A stretch of DNA of 26,968 nt from WGMK01 sp046047315. Lineage in GTDB: Bacteria > Hydrogenedentota > Hydrogenedentia > Hydrogenedentales > JAEUWI01. A program made the position numbers and the translations under genes. A model generated the notes under the pieces. The model was given only the letters and a program-made list of their open reading frames with translations, made no database searches and was not told the DNA's origin. Location of the stretch: the NCBI GenBank assembly GCA_046047315.1, contig JBJOID010000276.1, forward strand, positions 1-26,968, written 5' to 3'. Below, one piece after another: positions 14,185 to 20,372 of this stretch (its first letter is position 1; every line of letters starts with the position of its first letter).

Positions 14185-15051
14185 TTATACTTCGTCAAGA
14201 ATCGCCATCAGGTAATGTCCATACCCGGATTTCTTGAGGGGTTCCGCGAGGTCCTGCAGACGCTGCGCGTCGATATAGCCCATGCGATAGGCCACTTCCT
14301 CGATGCAGCCGATCTTGAGGCCTTGGCGTTCTTCAATCACCTGCACGAACTGGGCGGCCTGCATGAGCGAGGCAAAGGTACCGGTGTCGAGCCAGGCGGT
14401 GCCCCGGTCCATGATGCTCACACGCAGGCGGGAACGCTCTAGGTATTTCTTGTTTATATCGGTTATCTCATATTCGCCGCGCGGGCTAGGCTCGAGGTTG
14501 CGCGCAATTTCCACAACGTCATTGTCGTAGAAGTAGAGCCCGGGCACGGCGTAGCTGCTCTTCGGGCGGGTGGGTTTTTCCTCGATACTGATCACGTTGC
14601 CCTGCGCGTTGAACTCGACGACGCCATATCGCTGCGGGTCGGAAACGTGGTAGGCGAAGACGACGCCGCCGTCGGGGTTGGTCAGGTCGCGCAGGGTGGC
14701 ACGCAGACCGGTGCCATAGAAAATGTTGTCCCCGAGAATGAGGGCGCACTTGTCGCCTCCGATGAACTGCTGCCCGATGAGGAACGCCTGGGCAAGCCCC
14801 TTGGGCTCCGGTTGCTCGGCATAGGAAAAGGCGCAGCCCAGCTGGCTGCCATCGCCCAGCAGCCGCTGGAAGAGCGGCAAGTCGGCCGGGGTGGAAATGA
14901 TGAGGATTTCCCGGATGCCCGCTTCCATCAACACGGAGAGCGGGTAGTAGATCATGGGCTTGTCGTAGACCGGCATGAGCTGCTTGGACACCGTGAGGGT
15001 GAGTGGGTGAAGCCGGGTGCCCGAACCGCCTGCGAGTATGATGCCCTTCAT
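14185..15051 (-). CDS. rmlA: Glucose-1-phosphate thymidylyltransferase
   Basis: The 288-residue protein has the complete RmlA/RfbA pattern: GIILAGGSGTRLHPLT at 3-18, SKQLMPVYDKPMIYYPLS, EQPEPKGLAQAF, LGDNIFYGTGL, SIEEKPTRPKSSYAVPGLYF and a late GTAWLDTGT. Its length is typical of the family. It joins dTTP and glucose-1-phosphate to give dTDP-glucose plus pyrophosphate, the first step of dTDP-rhamnose and related dTDP-deoxysugar synthesis, and is usually inhibited by dTDP-rhamnose. It starts 9 bp after the rmlB stop, and that stop codon TAG is part of its TAGGAG ribosome site, so the two genes are co-translated. rmlC and rmlD are not present, so the final sugar could be rhamnose made with genes elsewhere or another dTDP-deoxysugar. 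Confidence 0.96.
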   Translation of the reverse strand: MKGIILAGGSGTRLHPLTLTVSKQLMPVYDKPMIYYPLSVLMEAGIREILIISTPADLPLFQRLLGDGSQLGCAFSYAEQPEPKGLAQAFLIGQQFIGGDKCALILGDNIFYGTGLRATLRDLTNPDGGVVFAYHVSDPQRYGVVEFNAQGNVISIEEKPTRPKSSYAVPGLYFYDNDVVEIARNLEPSPRGEYEITDINKKYLERSRLRVSIMDRGTAWLDTGTFASLMQAAQFVQVIEERQGLKIGCIEEVAYRMGYIDAQRLQDLAEPLKKSGYGHYLMAILDEV

Positions 15052-15060
15052 GCCGAGCTC

Positions 15061-16068
15061 CTACCGGTTGGCATATTGCCGCTGATAGTAGTCCCGGTAG
15101 GCGCCGGTCTTGATGGGGCGCCACCAGGCTTCATTCTCGCGATACCAGGCCACGGTGAGGGCCATGCCTTCTTCCCAGGGCATGGAGGGCCGCCAACCCA
15201 GCGCCCGCAGCTTGGACGCGTCGATGGCGTAGCGGCGGTCGTGGCCGATTCGATCGGCCACCGGAGTGATCAACTCGCGGCCGCACCCGGTCAACTCGAT
15301 GATCTTATCCGTGAGCTCGATGTTCATGCGCTCGTTGCCGCCCGCGATGTTGTAGATTTCGCCGGGGGTGCCATGGCGCAGGGCGCAATCGACGCCCGAG
15401 CAGTGGTCATCGACGAAGAGCCAGTCGCGCACATTGCGGCCGTCGCCGTAGAGCGGCAGCGGCTGGCCGTCGAAGGCGTTGGTGACGAAGAGCGGCAACA
15501 CCTTCTCGGGGTATTGGCGGGGGCCATAGGTGTTGGAGCCGCGTGTGATCACCACGGGAAAGCTGTAGGTTTCGAAATGGGCGCGGGCGAATAGCTCGCC
15601 GCTGGCCTTGCTGGCGGAATAGGGGTTGCGCGGGCCAAGGGGATCGGATTCCTTGAAGGCGCCGGACTCGATGCTGCCGTAGACCTCATCGGTGGAGACC
15701 TGCACAAAGCGCTTGACGCCGAGCTCGCGCGCGGCGTCGAGCAGGGTGCTCACCCCGTGGACATTCGTACGGATGAATTCCTCCGCGCCCAGCAGGCTCC
15801 GGTCCACGTGGCTCTCGGCGGCGAAATTGACCACGGCATCGCAGCCTTCCATCGCGCGCCGGACGTCGTCGCGATCCGCGATATCGCCCTGGACGAAGCG
15901 GTGGCGCTCCTCATCCACACCCTCAAGATTGGCGGGGTTGCCGGAATAGGTGAGCTTGTCCAGCGTGGTGACCCGCAGCTCCGGATACGTGCGTAGCGCG
16001 AAGCGCACGAAGGCGCTCCCAATGAAGCCCGCGCCCCCGGTGACAAGCAAGTGATTCATATCGGCCAT
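15061..16068 (-). CDS. rmlB: dTDP-glucose 4,6-dehydratase
   Basis: The 335-residue extended short-chain dehydrogenase has the NAD-binding motif VTGGAGFIGSAF (9-20), LDKLTYSGNPANL, AAESHVDRS and VSTDEVYG with Asp127-Glu128, the acid/base pair specific to 4,6-dehydratases. It also has YSASK (Tyr150, Lys154), TRGSNTYGPRQYPEK and GDGRNVRDWLFVDDH. It converts dTDP-glucose to dTDP-4-keto-6-deoxyglucose using a bound NAD. The ATG at 16068 is chosen because the putative -10 box at 16104-16099 places the transcript start near 16092, which excludes the upstream in-frame ATG there; the ATG at 16059 is also possible. It is the first gene of the rmlB-rmlA pair and lies between the ruvB end and the glycan operon, on the same strand as both. 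Confidence 0.95.
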   Translation of the reverse strand: MADMNHLLVTGGAGFIGSAFVRFALRTYPELRVTTLDKLTYSGNPANLEGVDEERHRFVQGDIADRDDVRRAMEGCDAVVNFAAESHVDRSLLGAEEFIRTNVHGVSTLLDAARELGVKRFVQVSTDEVYGSIESGAFKESDPLGPRNPYSASKASGELFARAHFETYSFPVVITRGSNTYGPRQYPEKVLPLFVTNAFDGQPLPLYGDGRNVRDWLFVDDHCSGVDCALRHGTPGEIYNIAGGNERMNIELTDKIIELTGCGRELITPVADRIGHDRRYAIDASKLRALGWRPSMPWEEGMALTVAWYRENEAWWRPIKTGAYRDYYQRQYANR

Positions 16069-16098
16069 GGTCTCCGCGCCTCTCCGGTGCATTACGCC

Positions 16099-16104
16099 AT
16101 AATA
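16099..16104 (-). promoter_or_regulatory. Extended -10 element for rmlBA
   Basis: Minus-strand TGGTATTAT contains a good -10 hexamer (TATTAT, 16104-16099) with a TGn extension, 30 bp upstream of the chosen rmlB start. The -35 region is weak (GAAACG or TGAAAC), as is common for extended -10 promoters. Confidence 0.4.
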
Positions 16105-16170
16105 CCACCGAAGCGGCCCGGCGTTTCACGGGTGCGAAATCTGAGCTTGGGGCGTGCTTGTGGGTTCGAC

Positions 16171-16308
16171 AACATCCCCCGGCATCCCCTCGGCACGCTC
16201 GGGTCTGCCACCCCCTTCCAAGGGGGACACCAAATCCGTGCGCTCTCCAAGTCCCCCTTGGAAGGGGGTAGTTCGCGGGGGCGTTCCCGCCGCGAACCGG
16301 GGGATGTT
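16171..16308. repeat. Nested inverted-repeat element (REP/MITE-like)
   Basis: Three perfect inverted repeats lie in 138 bp between ruvB and rmlB. The outer 12-bp pair is AACATCCCCCGG (16171-16182) with its complement at 16297-16308. An inner 19-bp pair at 16210-16228 and 16251-16269 has arms built around CCTTCCAAGG and separated by 22 bp. An 8-bp pair, GTTCGCGG/CCGCGAAC, is at 16271-16278 and 16290-16297. Together they can fold into a branched hairpin on either strand. There is no T tract, so it is not an intrinsic terminator, and no open reading frame is credible inside. The design suits a mobile palindromic element or REP-type sequence. No second copy is in this window. Flanking intergenic DNA (16069-16170 and 16309-16362) has nothing else recognisable besides the rmlB promoter. 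Confidence 0.7.
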
Positions 16309-16362
16309 CTTGGCCCACCGCTGCCATCTCGCTCACTTCACACGATCACTGCAGTCGCCAAG

Positions 16363-17385
16363 CTAGGCAAAGCTGATCTGCCCGCCGGCGGGGGGCTGAA
16401 AGCCGAAGTGGCGGTAGGCCAGCTGGGTGGCCACGCGGCCCTGCTGGGTGCGCTTGAGGAAGCCGATCTGGATGAGGTAGGGCTCGTGGACTTCCTCGAG
16501 GGTCTGGCGCTCTTCGCCCACGGCCACGGCCAGCGAGGAAAGGCCCACCGGGCCGCCGCTGAATTTCTCGATGACGGTGGTCACGATGAGGCGGTCCATG
16601 TCGTCGAGCCCGAGGGCGTCGATGCGCAGCATGTTCATGGCGGCGTCGGCGATGGCTGCCGTGATGACGCCGTCGCCTTTCACCTGGGCGTAGTCGCGCA
16701 CGCGCCGGAGCACGCGGTTGGCCACGCGGGCGGTGCCGCGCGAGCGCGCCGCAATCTCAAGCGCGCCGTCCTCCTCGATGTCGGCGTTGAGGATGCGCGC
16801 CGCCCGCATGACAATGACCTGAAGCTCCTCGGGGGAATAGAAGTCGAAGCGGCACACGTCGCCAAAGCGGGCGCGCAGCGGCGGGGTGAGCAGGCCCGCG
16901 CGGGTGGTTGCGCCGATCAGCGTGAAGGGCTTGAGGCCGATCTTCATGGAGCGCGCGGTGGGGCCGCGACCCAGCATGATGTCCACCTCGAAGTCTTCCA
17001 TCGCGGAGTACAGCGTCTCCTCGACTGCATGGTTGAGGCGGTGTATCTCGTCGATGAAGAGGACGTCGAAGGACTCGAGGCTGGTGAGGATGGCGGAAAG
17101 ATCGGCCTGGCGTTCGATGACGGGGCCGGAAGTCTGCTTGATGTCCACGCCCATTTCATTGGCGAGGATGCGCGCCAGCGTGGTCTTGCCGAGTCCCGGC
17201 GGACCACTCAGCAACAGGTGGTCCAGCGGCTCGTTGCGGCCCTTGGCCGCCGCGATGGCGATGCGCAGCTTCTCCTTGATGGGCTCCTGCCCGGGGAAGT
17301 CCGTCAGCCGCTGGGGGCGGATCTGGTCTTCGTAGATGCCGTCCTCGGGAGTCGAAGCCGACTGGATGATTTCGTCGTGCGCCAC
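16363..17385 (-). CDS. ruvB: Holliday junction branch-migration ATPase RuvB
   Basis: The 340-residue AAA+ protein is a full-length RuvB. It has RPQRLTDFPGQEPIKEKL near the N-terminus, Walker A GPPGLGKTT (about 61-69), Walker B with FIDEIHRL, the arginine-finger region GPTARSM, sensor 1 IGATTRAGLL, and the C-terminal winged helix with EPYLIQIGFLKRTQQGR. Hexameric RuvB drives RuvA-bound Holliday junctions during recombinational repair. The start is GTG at 17385, preceded by GAGGGCGG. It begins only 11 bp after the stop of a secreted dockerin protein gene, so it is probably read in that transcript. The usual neighbours ruvA, ruvC or queA are absent. Confidence 0.97.
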   Translation of the reverse strand: MAHDEIIQSASTPEDGIYEDQIRPQRLTDFPGQEPIKEKLRIAIAAAKGRNEPLDHLLLSGPPGLGKTTLARILANEMGVDIKQTSGPVIERQADLSAILTSLESFDVLFIDEIHRLNHAVEETLYSAMEDFEVDIMLGRGPTARSMKIGLKPFTLIGATTRAGLLTPPLRARFGDVCRFDFYSPEELQVIVMRAARILNADIEEDGALEIAARSRGTARVANRVLRRVRDYAQVKGDGVITAAIADAAMNMLRIDALGLDDMDRLIVTTVIEKFSGGPVGLSSLAVAVGEERQTLEEVHEPYLIQIGFLKRTQQGRVATQLAYRHFGFQPPAGGQISFA

Positions 17386-17396
17386 GAATCCCGCCC

Positions 17397-18185
17397 TCAG
17401 TTGCAGGGGTTGGGAAGTTGCAGGAAGGCATTGAAGATGCCTTGGGCGTCGGCGGGGTCCACGCCGTTGCCGGACTCGCAGAAATCACCACACTCCGGTT
17501 CGAGCGCGGCAATGGCCTCGGGGAACTGGAGAAAGGCCTCGAAGGCGAGTTGCGCATCGGCGGGGTCCACACTGCCGTCGCCGTTGGCGTCGCCGGGCGC
17601 GGTGGCGCAGGCCGCGCATTCAGCGGGAAGGGAATCAATTCCGCTGGCGACGCGCTCGTCGCCGTTGAGCACGCGGTAGCGCAGGGTGGCCGCGAGGTCG
17701 CGCTGGGGGAAGCAGTCGCCGCCCTCGGGCACGGTGAGGGTCAGGTTCACCACGATGGGAAAGCTGACAGGCAGGGCATTGCCGCCGCCTTCGGGCAGCC
17801 AGAAGAACTCGAGCGTGTTGCCCTCGGGAGGCAGCGCCACGCAGGTGGTGTTCGCAGGCGGATCCACGTAGGTCTGGTTGGCGCCTTGCACCTGGATGGT
17901 CGAGTTCACGCCGGGTGTCTGGTTGTCCGTTGCGCTCACGGCGCAGTTGCCGTCCACGTCGCGCTCGAGCTTCCATCCCGAGGGCAGGCCCAGCTCGACC
18001 CCGATGGCCGTCACGTCGCTGTCGGCCGCTGGGGAAGCGTCGGTCCGCGCGATGGTGAGTGTCGCGTCAAAAGGCACACCGGGCGTGGCGGTATCCGGCA
18101 TTTCCACCGTGACGGCAAGGTTCACCTGCGCCCCGGCCGAAGCCGCAAGGCACCAAGCCACCATCCAACCCAAGGCGCTTCGCAT
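17397..18185 (-). CDS. Secreted protein with C-terminal type I dockerin-like domain
   Basis: The ATG at 18185, with GGAG 9 nt upstream, gives 262 residues; the frame extends further upstream but that part overlaps the divergent gene and is not coding. A signal peptide (1-19, cleaved near AGAQ) is followed by a cohesin/Ig-like beta domain (about 20-190) rich in Thr and Val, with cysteines that could pair. A dockerin then has two EF-hand-like repeats, DANGDGSVDPADAQLAFEAF (199-218) and GNGVDPADAQGIFNAFL (240-256). Calcium-bound dockerins bind cohesins or act as surface-attachment modules; in planctomycete-like bacteria they are common on proteins without cellulosomes. No catalytic domain is visible. 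It is the first gene in front of ruvB and divergent from the membrane protein gene. Confidence 0.82.
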   Translation of the reverse strand: MRSALGWMVAWCLAASAGAQVNLAVTVEMPDTATPGVPFDATLTIARTDASPAADSDVTAIGVELGLPSGWKLERDVDGNCAVSATDNQTPGVNSTIQVQGANQTYVDPPANTTCVALPPEGNTLEFFWLPEGGGNALPVSFPIVVNLTLTVPEGGDCFPQRDLAATLRYRVLNGDERVASGIDSLPAECAACATAPGDANGDGSVDPADAQLAFEAFLQFPEAIAALEPECGDFCESGNGVDPADAQGIFNAFLQLPNPCN

Positions 18186-18270
18186 GGCAAAATCTCCACC
18201 CCGGCGCGAACGATGCGCGCCGCCCGCAAGCCTACCAAAGCGAAGGCGGACTTCCCAACCGTGCGGACTC

Positions 18271-18300
18271 TGGACGCGGTGCGGACACAATGCGTATAGT
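18271..18300 (+). promoter_or_regulatory. Candidate promoter for the membrane protein/sulfatase pair
   Basis: TGGACG (18271-18276) and TATAGT (18295-18300) are 18 bp apart, 45 bp ahead of the TTG start at 18345. The same TATAGT -10 hexamer appears at the HPt promoter. Seen by eye only. Confidence 0.4.
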
Positions 18301-18344
18301 GAGGGGCGCGCGAAAAGCGGTAGTGAAGACAGGAAGCGGCAACC

Positions 18345-18923
18345 TTGAGCCTGGACGCGAGTGGTGAAGCGGTGCGTACGGCGAGAGCCCCGGTGGCGGG
18401 CGGCCTTGCCGCCGCGCTTTTTGAGGAAACCCAGCTGTTTCCGAGTTTCCTTTATGTGCTGTTGTTCATCATCACCGCCGTTGAGTGCGTGGTTATTGGT
18501 TCGGTGTTGATGAAGGCCGGGGAAGAGGGGCCTTCCAGCGTCTTGACCATGGGCCTCGTGCTGGTGGTGCTCTGTCTGATCATCAACCTGCTGCTGCTGC
18601 GCACGCGCGTGGAAGGCCGCACGGTGTATGTGGCGCTCGGCTGGGTGCCCGTCTTGTGGCGGCGGATACCGCTGGATGAGGTGCTCGAGTCCCGCGCCGT
18701 GACCTATCATCCCATCCGGGATGCGGGTGGTTGGGGGATGCGCTTTGGGCGCTTTGAAGGCCAGCCCTGCCGCTTTTGGAATGCACGCGGGAACGAGGGC
18801 GTGCTGATTGTCACGCCGCAGCGGCGCTACATCATCGGGACCCAGCGGCCTGAGGATTTGCTGGCCGCCATCCGGACCGTAAGCGGGAATGGCCATGCGG
18901 CCCGGCCCAAGCCGGTGGTGTGA
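18345..18923 (+). CDS. Two-helix membrane protein with PH-like C-terminal domain
   Basis: The 192-residue protein starts at TTG with AGGAAG (18331-18336) at proper spacing; there is no in-frame ATG before the membrane helices. Two membrane helices (about 33-56 and 66-88) are joined by a short loop. After RTRVEGRTVYVALGWVPVLW the cytosolic C-terminal half alternates strands and ends with GVLIVTPQRRYIIGTQRPEDLLAAI, the pattern of bacterial PH-like domains (bPH or DUF-type, as in YdbS/YdbT relatives), often placed at the membrane with unknown partners. The last ten residues are poorly ordered. The sulfatase gene follows after 45 bp on the same strand, so the two may be transcribed together, though no shared role is evident. 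Confidence 0.72.
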   Translation: MSLDASGEAVRTARAPVAGGLAAALFEETQLFPSFLYVLLFIITAVECVVIGSVLMKAGEEGPSSVLTMGLVLVVLCLIINLLLLRTRVEGRTVYVALGWVPVLWRRIPLDEVLESRAVTYHPIRDAGGWGMRFGRFEGQPCRFWNARGNEGVLIVTPQRRYIIGTQRPEDLLAAIRTVSGNGHAARPKPVV

Positions 18924-18968
18924 ACCAGACCCCGCGAATGCGGAACTTACGGTAAAGGAGCACCGGGC

Positions 18969-20345
18969 ATGCGGATAAGACTTTGTTTAGCTGCGACGCT
19001 CTTGCTGTTGGGCGCTTGCGCCCTGAGCGCGCGCGCAGAGACTCCGCCCAATTTGGTGGTGTTCTTTCTGGATGATTCTGGCTGGGCGGATTTTCATCCC
19101 TTTGGCGACCCGCCCTATCCCACGCCCAACATGGAGCGCATGGCGCGGGAGGGAACACGGTTCACGCAGTTCTACGTGCCGCAGGCGGTCTGCTCCGCGT
19201 CGCGCGCCTCACTGCTTACGGGGTGCTATCCCGGGCGCACGAAGATTACCGGGGCGCTTTCTCCCGATGCCCGGGGACTGGAGCGCGACATACCCACGCT
19301 GGCGGAGATCCTCAAGCCCAGGGGCTATGCCACGGGGCTCTTCGGCAAGTGGCACCTGGGCGATCAGCCGGACACGCGTCCGCGCGCGCGGGGATTTGAC
19401 GAGACCTGCGGCATCATGTACTCGAACGACATGTGGGCGGGGCATCCAGAGAATCCGAAGCTGTGGGGCAAGAAGCCGCTCCAGTACTACGAGAACGACG
19501 ACGTGGTAATCGCGTCCGTGACGGCGGAAGATCAGAAGACCTTCACGCAGCGCTTCACCCGTGCTGCCGTGAGCTTCATCGAACGCCACAAGGCGGAGCC
19601 TTTCTTTCTTTACGTGCCGCACCCGCAGCCGCACGTGCCCTTGTTTTGCAGCCCGGAGTTCGAGGGCAAATCCGGCGCGGGACTTTACGGCGACGTGATC
19701 ATGGAACTGGACTGGTCGCTCGGACAGATTCTCGATGCGCTTGACGCGGCGGGGGTGACCGACAACACGCTGGTGCTGTTCACCTCGGATAATGGCCCGT
19801 GGCACGTGTACGGCAACCACGCGGGGAAAACGCCCTATCGTGAGGCGAAAGGCACCAGCTTCGACGGCGGCACGCGAAGCGCCTGCATTGCCCGTTGGCC
19901 CGGCAAGATTCCGGCGGACACGGTGAGCGAAGCAGTATGGTCCACGCTGGATTTGGCGCCCACCTTTGCGACCCTCGCCGGGGTATCGCTATCCGGCGAC
20001 GACGTGGATGGCAAGGATGTGTGGCCGTTGGTGAGTGGCGCGCCCGGCGCAACGAATCCGCACGAGGCTTACTTCCTGTCCACGGGTCCAAAGCTCGAAG
20101 CCGTGGTGAGCGGTGACGGACGATGGAAGCTCCACCTGCCGCACAAGTACCGCGTGGTGGAGCATTACGGTAGCGACGGCAAATCGGGTAAGTACACGCA
20201 AGAGGGCATTGGCCTCAGCCTCTACGACCTCGATGCCGATCCCGTGGAATCCAGGAACGTCCTCGACGCGCACCCCGAGATTGCCGCGCGACTCAAGGCG
20301 CTCGCCGAGGAGCATCGGGCCACGTACTACAATAGACCCGAGTAG
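18969..20345 (+). CDS. Exported type I sulfatase
   Basis: The 458-residue protein has a hydrophobic leader with a possible lipobox (LGAC, Cys17) or a signal-peptidase I site after ARA. The mature part is a formylglycine-dependent sulfatase. It has PNLVVFFLDDSGWAD with the metal Asp pair (35-36), the CSASR signature with Cys75 to be converted to formylglycine, FGKWHLG with Lys127 and His129, HPQPHVP, and TSDNGPW with the late Asp-Asn metal ligands. Such enzymes remove sulfate esters from polysaccharides or small molecules; the substrate cannot be assigned, although arylsulfatase A-like and carbohydrate sulfatases look alike at this level. Maturation needs a formylglycine-generating enzyme or anSME encoded elsewhere. 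AAGGAG at 18955-18960 supports the ATG. It converges on the permease gene with 27 bp between stops and no terminator. Confidence 0.93.
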   Translation: MRIRLCLAATLLLLGACALSARAETPPNLVVFFLDDSGWADFHPFGDPPYPTPNMERMAREGTRFTQFYVPQAVCSASRASLLTGCYPGRTKITGALSPDARGLERDIPTLAEILKPRGYATGLFGKWHLGDQPDTRPRARGFDETCGIMYSNDMWAGHPENPKLWGKKPLQYYENDDVVIASVTAEDQKTFTQRFTRAAVSFIERHKAEPFFLYVPHPQPHVPLFCSPEFEGKSGAGLYGDVIMELDWSLGQILDALDAAGVTDNTLVLFTSDNGPWHVYGNHAGKTPYREAKGTSFDGGTRSACIARWPGKIPADTVSEAVWSTLDLAPTFATLAGVSLSGDDVDGKDVWPLVSGAPGATNPHEAYFLSTGPKLEAVVSGDGRWKLHLPHKYRVVEHYGSDGKSGKYTQEGIGLSLYDLDADPVESRNVLDAHPEIAARLKALAEEHRATYYNRPE

Positions 20346-20372
20346 TCCGCAGGCGGGACGAATGCCCGGTTC

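Noticed and set aside
18186..18896. N-terminal extension of the dockerin protein frame to 18896
   Set aside because: It overlaps the membrane protein gene on the other strand, has no signal peptide at its own start, and a proper signal peptide with ribosome site begins at 18185.
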